From Paenibacillus graminis (GTDB lineage Bacteria; Bacillota; Bacilli; Paenibacillales; Paenibacillaceae): a stretch of 64,000 nucleotides of DNA. The DNA is taken from the NCBI RefSeq assembly GCF_000758705.1, contig NZ_CP009287.1, forward strand, positions 3,162,001-3,226,000. Direction: 5' to 3'. Position numbers and translations under genes: made by a program. Under the pieces are notes generated by a model that worked only from the letters and a program-made list of their open reading frames with translations, was not told where the DNA came from and ran no database searches. Shown in pieces: positions 1 to 8,553 of this stretch; the stretch's first letter is position 1; every line of letters starts with the position of its first letter.

Positions 1-2
1 TT

Positions 3-365
3 TATGTGGAGGCAGGGTACGCGGTAGTGCTGCTGATGTTCGCTGTTAATGCCGTTCCGCATCTGATCAAGCTCATTGGACCTGAGGTGCTGAACAAGCA
101 TGAAATCTCCGTCAAAATCATTATGGAACACAATTATGTGCTCACCGATGTCATTCAAAAAATTGAAGAGCGCCATGCCGTGGAATCCCCGAAATCGAAG
201 AAGAACGGAAGAACGATCCGGCGGATGAAAATTAAGGATCTGGATGACGGGAGACAAATGATCGATATGGTGATTTCCGCACCTGACCGGGATTATGCAA
301 CCGAAATCTATTATGATGTGAAGAAGATTGAGCATGTAATGAGCGTAGAAGTTGAACAGTTGTAA
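3..365 (+). CDS. MgtC/SapB family protein, C-terminal part
   Basis: The reading frame is open from the first base, so the start lies outside the window; about 121 codons are visible. They begin in a last membrane segment (VVLLMFAVNAVPHLI) and continue into a soluble tail with an ACT-like pattern, ending in KKIEHVMSVEVEQL. This matches the C-terminal half of MgtC/SapB membrane proteins, which in other bacteria are linked to magnesium limitation and modulation of the F-type ATP synthase. No terminator is visible before the next gene. The family call rests on the tail only and the role here is inferred. Confidence 0.65.
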   Translation, partial: YVEAGYAVVLLMFAVNAVPHLIKLIGPEVLNKHEISVKIIMEHNYVLTDVIQKIEERHAVESPKSKKNGRTIRRMKIKDLDDGRQMIDMVISAPDRDYATEIYYDVKKIEHVMSVEVEQL

Positions 366-448
366 AAATGCCATATTCCCTCCTGGACAGATGTGGTAAT
401 CTATCTAGGAGAGAGTCATTTTGAGATTATGGAAGGGAGAAACATAAA

Positions 449-1438
449 ATGTCAATTACTGCTTACGAAGGTCTATACGAAGGAGAGGCCGCGGTCTGGC
501 TGAAGGCCGGCCGGTACGAAGCGGCCATCCTGCCCGGCATCGGCGGCAATCTGATCTGCTTCCGCGATACCGAAAACGGTTACCGTTTTCTGCATGAGCC
601 GGGTGCCGAAGAAATGGAAGCGTTTAAGGCCAACCCAGGGATTCACGGCATTCCGGTGCTGTTTCCGCCGAACCGTTACGAGGACGGAGAGTTCCCGTGG
701 AATGGACAAACCTACCGCTTCCCGGTAAATGAAGAAGCTACAGGCAATCATCTGCACGGGTTCCTGCATACAGCGGCATGGGAGGTTGTGGAATTCGGCA
801 GCAGTGTAAGCGAAAGCTTCGTCACGGTTGCCATTAAGGTGGATGAGAACCATCCGTCCTATCAATACCTGCCGTTCAAATATACAGTCAAGCTGCGCTA
901 CAGCCTGGGGGAAGCCGGTTTGTCCCAGCAGCTGCTGGTGCATAATGAGGGTGAGGAGCTTATGCCTTGCCTGCTTGCTTTTCACACTGCGATTAACGCA
1001 CCCTTCGCGCCGGGAAGCACAGCACAGGATTACCGCGTAAAGCTGACCATCGGCAACCGCTGGGAGCTCAGCGACCGCATGCTGCCGACAGGCTCGTTTC
1101 AGGAGCTGACTGCAGACGAGATTGCGCTGCGTGATGAAGGCTTGTATCCATTCTATGCGCCCATGGACAACCATTACACCGCTGCCGCCCGGAACGGTCG
1201 CAACCGCATGGAGCTTACGGACAGCAAAGCCGGAGTTACTCTTGTATACGATGTAGGCACTTCCTATAAGCAATGGATGATCTGGAACAATGGCGCAACC
1301 GAAGGTTTCTTCTGTCCGGAGCCGCAAATCAATCTGGTCAATGCACCGAAGGTGGATCTTCCCGCCGACGAGATCGGCTTGTTCGGCCTTGAGCCGGGCG
1401 AATATTGGGAAGAAACCAGCCGTATTTATGTAAAATAA
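449..1438 (+). CDS. Aldose 1-epimerase (galactose mutarotase-like) family protein
   Basis: This 329-residue protein has the galactose mutarotase fold pattern. Histidine-rich HLHGFLHTAAWE lies at about residues 101-112, the catalytic-type histidine in AFHTAINAPF at about 179, and a candidate catalytic glutamate in CPEPQ at about 291. The family interconverts alpha and beta anomers of aldoses in the cytoplasm; some members act on phosphorylated or unusual sugars, so the substrate is open. The ATG follows a GGAAGGGAG ribosome site. It ends just before a strong terminator and appears monocistronic. Confidence 0.85.
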   Translation: MSITAYEGLYEGEAAVWLKAGRYEAAILPGIGGNLICFRDTENGYRFLHEPGAEEMEAFKANPGIHGIPVLFPPNRYEDGEFPWNGQTYRFPVNEEATGNHLHGFLHTAAWEVVEFGSSVSESFVTVAIKVDENHPSYQYLPFKYTVKLRYSLGEAGLSQQLLVHNEGEELMPCLLAFHTAINAPFAPGSTAQDYRVKLTIGNRWELSDRMLPTGSFQELTADEIALRDEGLYPFYAPMDNHYTAAARNGRNRMELTDSKAGVTLVYDVGTSYKQWMIWNNGATEGFFCPEPQINLVNAPKVDLPADEIGLFGLEPGEYWEETSRIYVK

Positions 1439-1479
1439 ACTGCTGGACCGGCAGGGTTCAGCCAGTATAATTGCGAATG

Positions 1480-1512
1480 GGGTGCAGCGAAAGTGGCTGC
1501 GCCCTTTTTTTT
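1480..1512 (+). terminator. Rho-independent terminator of the epimerase gene
   Basis: GGGTGCAGC pairs with GCTGCGCCC (one G-T wobble) around a 7-nt loop and is followed by eight T. Confidence 0.85.
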
Positions 1513-1663
1513 GCACTGGTCCACAAGAGCGAACTCGGAAAGTCACCAAAAGGACAAAATTTTAAGTTCAATTTACATAGGGTTAATTTTGTGAGTATAT
1601 TTTAATGCTCCTTTAAGCTAGGAGGCGTATACTGTACGTTTAGTACAGATAGGGGTGAAAGCA

Positions 1664-3469
1664 ATGCGTTATTTTAAGCCTTCCAAAAAATTGGGATATC
1701 TGCTGCTCGGCTTGCTGCTGGGCGGGTTTGTGCTGAACTTTTTTATTCAAGCTGCTTCACTGGATATGAATTTCATGAGTGTGCTGAATTGGATCGGAAA
1801 GTCTTATTGGCTGTATGTGGGCGGCAGCTTGTTTTTTTTCTTTGTGCTGCTGGCTTTTTCGGCAATATTGCCCAATCTGTACCTGGGGCCGGCGGTTGGA
1901 TTTCTGCTGGTGCTTCTGCTCGGCATCGCCAACTACAAGAAGCAAAGCACTACAGGAGAGCCGCTGTTTCCCTGGGATCTGATGCTGGTGAAGAACGCCG
2001 GAGAAATGAGTAAAATCACCAAAGGCATGATTTCGCCGCTGGCGGTTGGACTGGCAGTGCTGGTGGTTGCGGCCATAATCTGGCTGCTGCTCAAGCTGCC
2101 ACGGATCAGAGTTCAGCTGCCGCTTCGGCTGCTGCTTACTGCGGTGTCTGCCGGGATGATTGCCGGTTTTATTGTGATGGTCAGCGGGCAGACCACGTTC
2201 GCCTCTTCTCTGAATTACCAGAATATTTTCTGGAATCAGAAGGTCAATTACTCGCAGAATGGGTTTGTGTTCGCTTTTACCGGGAATCTGCGCCAGAATC
2301 TGCTGGAGCAGCCGGAGGGTTACAGCCGGGAGTCGGTAGAAGCCATTGCAGCTAAATACAGCGCTTTGCCGGAAACGTCCTCTGCGCAGACAATGGTGGA
2401 ACAGCCGAACATCCTGTTCATGATGGATGAAGCCTTTTTTGATCCCACCCGGCTGCCCGGCATTACCCTTAGTGATGATCCGCTAAAATTCATTCATCAA
2501 GCGGAAGGCGCCACACCGTCAGGTTACCTGCTCTCCCCCGAGTTTGGCGGCAATACGGCGAATGTGGAATTTGAGGCGCTGACGGGCCTGTCGATGTATT
2601 TTCTGGGGGACGGTTCGATTCCTTACCAGCAGCGGGTAGTCAAAATGTCCTCGCTTCCCTCGATCGTCAGCATTCTGAAAGAGAGGGGTTATCAGGCGCT
2701 CGCCGTGCATCCGTTCGATGAGACCTTCTATAACCGCAACAGGGTCTATCCGGTGCTGGGGTTTGACCGCTTCACGAGCGAGAAGGATCTGCAGGATGCC
2801 GAGCGGATCACACCGGATGGTTATATATCAGACAAAGCCGCTGTACAGGAGGCTATCCGTGAGCTGAAGGCGGCAGACACACCAACTTTTTTGCATATGG
2901 TCACAATGCAGAACCATTTCCCGTTCACCAAAGGCCGGAACGGCCCGAATACCATCACTGCGCAAGGTGTGCAGGCCGCCTGGAAGGATGAGCTGGAAAC
3001 CTATGTACAGGATACCAAGCTGACAGACGAAGCGCTGTCTTATCTGCAGCAGGAGCTGAAGACCATTGAGCAGCCTACAATTGCTGTCTTCTGGGGAGAC
3101 CATCTCCCGGCGCTGCCTGCGGGAATCTATACAGATGCGGGCTGGGATCAGCAGCTGCGGCTGAAGCATGAGACCAAGCTGATGATCCTCGCCAATTTTG
3201 ATATCGGCCATAACCCGCTGGGGACGCTCAGCCCCGCTTACCTTGGACCTGCCGTGTTTAAGCTGTCAGGCCAAAAGCTGCCGACTTACTATAAAATGCT
3301 GGAACAAGTACGCGCGCAGCTTCCCGGCCTGAGTAAAAATGTGCTGGTCGGCGCTTCCGGCGAACTCGTTAGTTTGACTCCTGAGCAGCAGGCGCTGCTG
3401 GAGGATTACCGGATGGTAGAGTATGACCTGCTGGAAGGCGAAGGTTATGCTGCAGATCTGATGTTCTGA
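1664..3469 (+). CDS. LTA synthase-type sulfatase family membrane protein
   Basis: An N-terminal block of about five membrane segments (residues 7-175) precedes an extracellular alkaline-phosphatase-fold domain. Metal-site and catalytic motifs are visible: NILFMMDEAFFD near 255, GGNTANVEFEALTG near 299 (the threonine is the nucleophile in this family) and FWGDHLP near 477. Family members transfer glycerol phosphate or phosphoethanolamine onto cell-envelope polymers. A GTG lies three codons upstream at 1655, but the AGGGGTG site at 1651-1657 is correctly spaced for the ATG at 1664. At about 600 residues it is a little short of typical LtaS, so a relative with another acceptor is possible. Confidence 0.85.
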   Translation: MRYFKPSKKLGYLLLGLLLGGFVLNFFIQAASLDMNFMSVLNWIGKSYWLYVGGSLFFFFVLLAFSAILPNLYLGPAVGFLLVLLLGIANYKKQSTTGEPLFPWDLMLVKNAGEMSKITKGMISPLAVGLAVLVVAAIIWLLLKLPRIRVQLPLRLLLTAVSAGMIAGFIVMVSGQTTFASSLNYQNIFWNQKVNYSQNGFVFAFTGNLRQNLLEQPEGYSRESVEAIAAKYSALPETSSAQTMVEQPNILFMMDEAFFDPTRLPGITLSDDPLKFIHQAEGATPSGYLLSPEFGGNTANVEFEALTGLSMYFLGDGSIPYQQRVVKMSSLPSIVSILKERGYQALAVHPFDETFYNRNRVYPVLGFDRFTSEKDLQDAERITPDGYISDKAAVQEAIRELKAADTPTFLHMVTMQNHFPFTKGRNGPNTITAQGVQAAWKDELETYVQDTKLTDEALSYLQQELKTIEQPTIAVFWGDHLPALPAGIYTDAGWDQQLRLKHETKLMILANFDIGHNPLGTLSPAYLGPAVFKLSGQKLPTYYKMLEQVRAQLPGLSKNVLVGASGELVSLTPEQQALLEDYRMVEYDLLEGEGYAADLMF

Positions 3470-3525
3470 CCGGAAGGGAATCCGCTTAGGAAGATGCGTT
3501 AAATAGAAATGATGCTCCATACATG

Positions 3526-3559
3526 AGGACTCTGCTGCGAATGGCGGAGTTCTTTTTTT
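3526..3559 (+). terminator. Terminator after the LTA synthase-type gene
   Basis: AGGACTCTGC pairs imperfectly with GCGGAGTTCT and is followed by a run of T. Confidence 0.7.
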
Positions 3560-3626
3560 GTAGTTTGGGAATTATAAGTTTTTCTGCTGTAGGAAAGTTG
3601 AGTATAGGAATAAGGGGCATTTGACT

Positions 3627-3643
3627 AAAGGACGAATGTGGAC
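3627..3643. repeat. 17-nt leader shared by hairpin arrays 1 and 2
   Basis: AAAGGACGAATGTGGAC occurs here and, identical, at 36869-36885. Each copy sits 3-4 nt before the first 51-bp unit of an array. No such leader precedes array 3. Confidence 0.8.
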
Positions 3644-3646
3644 GGA

Positions 3647-4003
3647 TTCACCAGCAGAAATGCCGTTGCTGGAGCACGAACGGCTGGTTTGTCTGGAAAC
3701 AACGGCAGAAATGCCGTTGTTGGAGCACTGACGGCTGGTTTGCCCGCAAACAACGGCAGAAATGCCGTTGCTGGAGCACGAACGGCTGGCTCGCCCGGAA
3801 ACACCGGCAGAAATGCCGTTGTTGGAGCACGAACGGCTGGTTTGCCCGCAAACACCGGCAGAAATGCCGTTGCTGGAGCACGAACGGCTGGTTTGCCCAG
3901 AAACAACGGCAGAAATGCCGTTGTTGGAGCACTGACGGCTGGTTTGCCCGCAAGCAACGGCAGAAATGCCGTTGTTGAAGAGCCGGAGGCTGGTTTGTTC
4001 TAT
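3647..4003. repeat. Hairpin array 1: seven tandem 51-bp units
   Basis: Seven units of exactly 51 bp begin at 3647 and every 51 bases after. The core is AACAACGGCA, a GAAA loop, then TGCCGTTGTT, followed by a spacer resembling GGAGCACGAACGGCTGG-TTTGCCCGCA. Units at 3698 and 3902 are identical over 51 bp. The first unit has a diverged left arm (CCAGCA). The last unit switches to the spacer type seen in array 2 (GAAGAGCCGGAGGCTGG). Four reading frames stay open across it because 51 is a multiple of three and the units lack stops; no ribosome site or codon pattern supports a protein. It fills the gap between the LTA-synthase-type gene and the sugar-sensing operon; the remaining flanks (3560-3626 and 4004-4110) show nothing. 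Confidence 0.9.
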
Positions 4004-4127
4004 CTCTTGGTCCGGCAGGAAGGTTCTGGTACTATCATTGACGGAATAAGCAACTGGTCTTAACATATGAGGGTAGGCACCGACCTTGAAGAATGTAGTG
4101 GTTATCCTTAGTTATGAAAGGGGTTAC

Positions 4128-5144
4128 ATGTTGAAAAAGCTGGGGCTTGTCTATGTGCTGCTGATTGGCCTTTTCCTGATTTATGTGTTGAATTATAAGC
4201 TGCACCCTGATCCTGCAGACCCATGGGAAACCGCCGGCCTGCGCGGCAATATTGAAGATAAATACGTGATGGTTACGTTCCAGAGCGGCATCGATTACTG
4301 GAAAAGCGTGCTGAAAGGCTTTGAGGATGCGGCAGAGGAGCTGAACGTATCTGTCGAATACCACGGCTCTACCCAGCATAATGCCAGTGAGCAGATGACG
4401 GTGCTGGAGCAGACAATTGCCAAAAAGCCTGCGGGAATCGCTATTTCAGCGGTGAATTCCAAGCTGCTGACGGCGACGATCAACAAAGCGGTGGAGAGCG
4501 GGATTCCGGTGGTGCTGTTTGACTCAGGGGCCCCGGACAGCAAAGCTTATTCTTTTCTGGGTACGGATAACTTCAATGCCGGGGCCGAAGCAGCGCGTAA
4601 AATGGCTGAGCTCACCGGCGGCAAAGGTAGCGTAGCCATCATTACAACCCCTGACCAGCATAACCATCAGGAACGCACCGGTGGATTCAGCCACACGATC
4701 CGCAGTGAATTTCCGGAAATGAAGCTGGTTTCGGTCAAGGACGGCCACGGAGACCAGGTGGCTTCCAGGCAGGCGGCAGAGGAGCTGTTGTCCCAGTATC
4801 CTAAGCTAGAAGGGATTTTTGCCACGGAGTCAAATGGCGGAATAGGCGTGGCCGAAGCGGTGCAGGCGCAGAAGGGGAGCGGTTCAACGCTGCAGATCAT
4901 CAGCTTCGATACGGATAAGGGGACCCTCGACCTTGTAAAAGAAGGCAGAATTGCCGCGACTATGGCGCAAGGCACCTGGAATATGGGCTATTGGTCCCTG
5001 ACCGAGCTGTTCCGTTTGCACCGTGATTTACAGGAAGATCCTGACGCCTATGAAGGCAGCAAGCCGCTGCCGGTGCCGGACAAGGTAGATACAGGGATTG
5101 ATGTGGTGACCCGGGCTAATGTGGACAATTACTATGCCAAGTAG
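4128..5144 (+). CDS. Membrane-tethered sugar-binding protein (Peripla_BP_4 type), likely sensor component
   Basis: The mature part has the type I periplasmic sugar-binding fold of ribose/galactose-binding relatives: EQTIAKKPAGIAISAV, GIPVVLFDSGAPDSK, GTDNFNAGAEAARKMAEL and IISFDTDKGTLDLVKEG. The first 24 residues form one hydrophobic segment (LGLVYVLLIGLFLIYVL) with no lipobox cysteine, so it is probably an N-terminal anchor. A TTG frame opens 42 bases upstream, but the GAAAGGGG site at 4115-4122 fits the ATG at 4128. The YesM-type kinase gene starts 24 bases downstream, which suggests that it binds sugar outside the cell and presents it to the kinase, rather than feeding the importer, which has its own ChvE. 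Confidence 0.85.
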   Translation: MLKKLGLVYVLLIGLFLIYVLNYKLHPDPADPWETAGLRGNIEDKYVMVTFQSGIDYWKSVLKGFEDAAEELNVSVEYHGSTQHNASEQMTVLEQTIAKKPAGIAISAVNSKLLTATINKAVESGIPVVLFDSGAPDSKAYSFLGTDNFNAGAEAARKMAELTGGKGSVAIITTPDQHNHQERTGGFSHTIRSEFPEMKLVSVKDGHGDQVASRQAAEELLSQYPKLEGIFATESNGGIGVAEAVQAQKGSGSTLQIISFDTDKGTLDLVKEGRIAATMAQGTWNMGYWSLTELFRLHRDLQEDPDAYEGSKPLPVPDKVDTGIDVVTRANVDNYYAK

Positions 5145-5168
5145 AGAGCCTATGGGAAGGAGCAGCAG

Positions 5169-7031
5169 ATGCGCAAGAGTGGCCTGAACATGGAGAAGCT
5201 GAAGCTGAACAACCTGCCGATCCGCTATAAGCTGATTATTCATTTTCTGTTGATCAGCATTCTTCCTTCGATCGGACTTGGGCTGCTGATTGGCTGGACG
5301 GTCGACCGGAATGTGGAAGAGCGGACTAATGAGAACACGGTGCAGCTGATCGGCAAAGTCAACGCCGCACTGGAGAATGAGGTGGAGAATCTGCAGAAGA
5401 TCACCTATCTGATCTCTTTTGATCCCGGGGTGCAGGCCTTTCTGAACGGCTCCATCCAAGATCCGGTGCAGGCTGTCAAATGGGCCGCTGGCGGAGAGCC
5501 GGCGGAATATAACATCCGCAAATTTCTTCAGGGCTTCACTACACTCAGCTCTGAGATTGCCGGAATCATGCTGGTGAACCGGGAAGGCGATTTTATCAGC
5601 AATGAGATGTACACCCGGCCCGGTACCCTTGTAACAGACGAAGCCTGGTACAGGGAAGCAGCAGCCAATAAAGGGATCTTCAAAATCATCGGCCACCCTT
5701 ATGGACGTGCGGTAATGTCGCATGTGGACTATAAGGAAAGCGAGGTTGTATCTGCCGTAAGAGCCATTATTGATCCGGAGACGCAGGTGGTTCAAGGGGT
5801 CGTGCTGGTCGATTTGAAGCTGCGGGTGATTGCCGAAACGGCCAGAGATGTTACGCTGGGCAAAACCGGCTATCTGACCGTCGTTGATGGCAGCGGGGAG
5901 ATGATCTATGCTCCGCAGCATCCGATTATGAAAACGATCCCGGAGGGATTGTTCACCGAAACCTCCGGCATTACCTCAGGGACTGTAGCGGGACGCAAGC
6001 TGCAGTTGATCTACAGAACCTCGCCTTTTACGGGTTGGACCACGATGGGTGTCTTCCCGATGGAGGAATCGGCGTTTGGGGTACGGGAGATTACCTTTAA
6101 TGTGGTTACCTTTGTATTTATCGTCTGCATGCTGGGGATGACGGCCTCGTTCTATCTGGCCTATTCGATATCCCGCCCGATCGGCCAATTGGCCTCCTTT
6201 ATGAGCAAGGCGCAGTCCGGTGATCTGACGATCCGCTACTGGGGCAGCCGCTCCGACGAAATCGGCCTGCTCGGACGCAGCTTCAATTCGATGCTGGCCC
6301 AGATTGCCCGGCTGCTCTCGCTGACCGAGCTGCAGGCCCGGCAGAAACGGGAAGCGGAGCTGCGCAGCCTCCAGGCTCATATCAAGCCCCATTTTCTCTA
6401 TAACACGCTGGATACGATTCACTGGATGGCCCGCAGCAAAGGGGCGGAGGATATTGCCGAGGTGGTTCAATCCTTATCCAAGCTGTTCCGGCTGGGGCTT
6501 AGTAAAGGGAGCGATCTTGTTCCGCTGTCCGATGAGCTTGAACATATGGTAAGTTACCTGAAAATCCAGCAGGTCCGGTACAGCAGCAAGCTGGCCTACA
6601 GCATTGAAGTGGAGCCGCAGCTTCACGAACTGTACGTGCTCAAGCTGCTGCTGCAGCCGATTGTGGAGAATGCGATCTATCACGGCATCAAGGAGCGGCG
6701 GGGTCCAGGGCATATTTCCATTGAGGTGGTCCAGCAGGAGGGAGACTTATGCTTAACGGTTCGCGATGATGGGGCAGGGATAACACCGGAACGGCTCTCT
6801 ATTCTGAAAGAGCGTCTTGCCGCCGTCGGCAGGAATACCGGTGAGGCTGCAGAAATAGAACAGCCCATGCCGGGAAGTGCGGGCAGCGGCTATGGGATTC
6901 TGAATGTGCAGGCCCGCATCAGACTCACTTACGGCGAACCCTATGGACTCGAAATTGAAAGTGAGCGCGGAGCGGGAACGGTAGTGACTGTACGGCACCC
7001 GGTTGTTCATAACAGCTATCCGGATAATTAA
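5169..7031 (+). CDS. YesM-type sensor histidine kinase
   Basis: This 620-residue kinase has a membrane segment near residues 23-45, an extracellular dCache-like sensor, a second membrane segment near 310-335, a HAMP linker (SISRPIGQLASFMSKAQSG) and a His_kinase domain with KPHFLYN, where His408 is the phosphorylation site. The ATPase domain shows VENAIYHGIKE and GYGILNVQARI. The start has GGAAGGAG upstream. It lies between a tethered binding protein and a YesN-type regulator with short gaps, forming a three-gene sugar-sensing operon. Confidence 0.92.
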   Translation: MRKSGLNMEKLKLNNLPIRYKLIIHFLLISILPSIGLGLLIGWTVDRNVEERTNENTVQLIGKVNAALENEVENLQKITYLISFDPGVQAFLNGSIQDPVQAVKWAAGGEPAEYNIRKFLQGFTTLSSEIAGIMLVNREGDFISNEMYTRPGTLVTDEAWYREAAANKGIFKIIGHPYGRAVMSHVDYKESEVVSAVRAIIDPETQVVQGVVLVDLKLRVIAETARDVTLGKTGYLTVVDGSGEMIYAPQHPIMKTIPEGLFTETSGITSGTVAGRKLQLIYRTSPFTGWTTMGVFPMEESAFGVREITFNVVTFVFIVCMLGMTASFYLAYSISRPIGQLASFMSKAQSGDLTIRYWGSRSDEIGLLGRSFNSMLAQIARLLSLTELQARQKREAELRSLQAHIKPHFLYNTLDTIHWMARSKGAEDIAEVVQSLSKLFRLGLSKGSDLVPLSDELEHMVSYLKIQQVRYSSKLAYSIEVEPQLHELYVLKLLLQPIVENAIYHGIKERRGPGHISIEVVQQEGDLCLTVRDDGAGITPERLSILKERLAAVGRNTGEAAEIEQPMPGSAGSGYGILNVQARIRLTYGEPYGLEIESERGAGTVVTVRHPVVHNSYPDN

Positions 7032-7058
7032 TTGGAACCGAAAGGAGCCACTGAAACC

Positions 7059-8297
7059 ATGGATTCCTGGAAAGTCATAATTGCCGATGACGAAGCGATT
7101 ATCCGTGACGGAATTAGGCAATGTGTGGACTGGAAAAGCTTAGGCCTGCAGGTTGCAGCCGAAGCGGAGGACGGCGAGGAAGCGCTGGAACTGGCTGTCC
7201 AGCATGAAGTACACATCGCGCTGGTCGATTTGAACATGCCGATCATGCATGGCATTGAACTGATGAAGCGGCTCCGGGAACAGCTTCCTGACTGTAAAAT
7301 CATCGTCATCACCGGCCATGATGAATTCTCCTATGCCCAGGAATCGATCCGTCTGCAGGTGAATGATTATATTCTCAAGCCTGCCGAGCCGAAACAGCTG
7401 ATGCAGGTGCTTCGCGGAGTAAGGGATCAGCTGATAGCGGAGAAGCAGAAGAATCAGCACCTCCAGCAGGCTTCCCGGCAGATACTGAAGAACTTTCCGC
7501 TGCTGCGGGAACGCTTCTGCCAGGAATGGCTGGACGGTAATTTGAGCCGGAGTGAGATCATGGAGCAGCTCCGCTTCCTGCGGCTGCCGGCGGAGTGCCC
7601 GGAGCTGGTCGGCATGATCCGCTGGAGATGGGAAGCGCAGCACTCCGGGCTGCAGGAGAAGGAGCGGCAGCTGTTTCTTTTTGCCATAGAGAATATGGTG
7701 ACAGAGCTGCTTCAGGATTATCCTGAAGTCATCTTCAGGGATGCCGCCGGTCTGATCGTCATTCTCCTGTGGGATGCGGCCGGGGAAGCGGTGCTGGCCG
7801 GGGTTGAAGCCGTGGTGCGAAGCCATCTCAAGATCGCTGTGGAAGTCGGCACCCAAGCCGTTGAAGGCGATGTCACCGGGCTGGCAGCCGCCTACCGCAA
7901 ATGCAGAGTGAACCTGTCCAGAGAACAGCCATTGTCTCCGCTGGTCCGCAGAGCAAGGCAATATGTGCTGGAGCATTTTAACGAATACGGGCTTACGCTT
8001 GAATCCATTGCCGGCAATCTTCAGGCCTCGCCGGTCTACCTCAGCCGCCTGTTCAAGCAGGAGCTGGGAGCATCCTTTGGCACGTATCTGACTCAGACCC
8101 GCATCCGCAAGGCGGCGCAGCTGCTGCATTCCACAGAGCTTAGTATGAGCGAAGTTGCTGAACGCACAGGCTACGAGACCCAGCATTATTTCAGTACAGC
8201 CTTCAAGAAGCAGACGGGTGTATCCCCGCTGCAATTCCGCAAAGGGGTGCTGCCCGGCGAGGAGGGCCGTGGAGCCCGTAACGAAGAACGCGATTGA
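7059..8297 (+). CDS. YesN-type response regulator with AraC DNA-binding domain
   Basis: A receiver domain carries Asp57 in LVDLNMP and the conserved lysine in YILKPAEP. The C-terminal hundred residues are an AraC/XylS helix-turn-helix pair (LTLESIAGNLQASPVYLSRLFKQ and SMSEVAERTGYETQHYFSTAFKK). A TTG start is possible at 7032, directly after the kinase stop, but it would add a nine-residue tail absent from relatives; AAAGGAG precedes the ATG at 7059 with about 11 nt spacing. It is expected to activate the ChvE-MmsA-MmsB operon that follows after a terminator. Confidence 0.9.
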   Translation: MDSWKVIIADDEAIIRDGIRQCVDWKSLGLQVAAEAEDGEEALELAVQHEVHIALVDLNMPIMHGIELMKRLREQLPDCKIIVITGHDEFSYAQESIRLQVNDYILKPAEPKQLMQVLRGVRDQLIAEKQKNQHLQQASRQILKNFPLLRERFCQEWLDGNLSRSEIMEQLRFLRLPAECPELVGMIRWRWEAQHSGLQEKERQLFLFAIENMVTELLQDYPEVIFRDAAGLIVILLWDAAGEAVLAGVEAVVRSHLKIAVEVGTQAVEGDVTGLAAAYRKCRVNLSREQPLSPLVRRARQYVLEHFNEYGLTLESIAGNLQASPVYLSRLFKQELGASFGTYLTQTRIRKAAQLLHSTELSMSEVAERTGYETQHYFSTAFKKQTGVSPLQFRKGVLPGEEGRGARNEERD

Positions 8298-8312
8298 AAC
8301 TCATATTCTGCC

Positions 8313-8355
8313 AAAGAAACCGCATGCGGATAATTCCGTATGTGGTTTCTTTTTG
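8313..8355 (+). terminator. Terminator between the sensor operon and the importer operon
   Basis: AAAGAAACCGCATGCGGA pairs with TCCGTATGTGGTTTCTTT around a TAAT loop, and T residues follow. The importer genes therefore need their own promoter. Confidence 0.85.
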
Positions 8356-8413
8356 CAGGGACACCTCTTAAATCCGCATATAGGTTAAATTTGGACAATT
8401 AAATTACAATTTC

Positions 8414-8427
8414 TGAAAACGCTGACA
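8414..8427 (+). promoter_or_regulatory. CcpA catabolite-responsive element (cre)
   Basis: TGAAAACGCTGACA matches the consensus TGWAANCGNTNWCA at all defined positions. It lies about 60 bases upstream of a TATACT -10 candidate at 8489-8494 that has no good -35 hexamer, as expected for an activator-dependent promoter of the importer operon. Confidence 0.75.
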
Positions 8428-8553
8428 AAAGTTCTGATTTTATAAAAACAGTAGCTTGAGTGTAAATACGGCCCCCTGTCCCCCTTGCTATACTCAACTT
8501 GTCAAACGGGCGGAGCCGCCCGGGACACCAGAAAAGTTCAGGGGGTAGCGCAG

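Noticed and set aside
473..1549. 358-codon minus-strand frame opposite the epimerase gene
   Set aside because: A shadow frame; the plus strand has full family motifs, a ribosome site and a terminator.
3572..4066. Overlapping open frames of 100-164 codons in four frames across hairpin array 1, with Asn-Gly-rich or Gln-Arg-His-rich repeats
   Set aside because: They arise because the 51-bp unit is a multiple of three and lacks stops; no ribosome site, and several frames on both strands are equally open.
7140..8234. 364-codon minus-strand frame opposite the response regulator
   Set aside because: A shadow of a GC-biased coding sequence; the plus strand carries receiver and AraC motifs.
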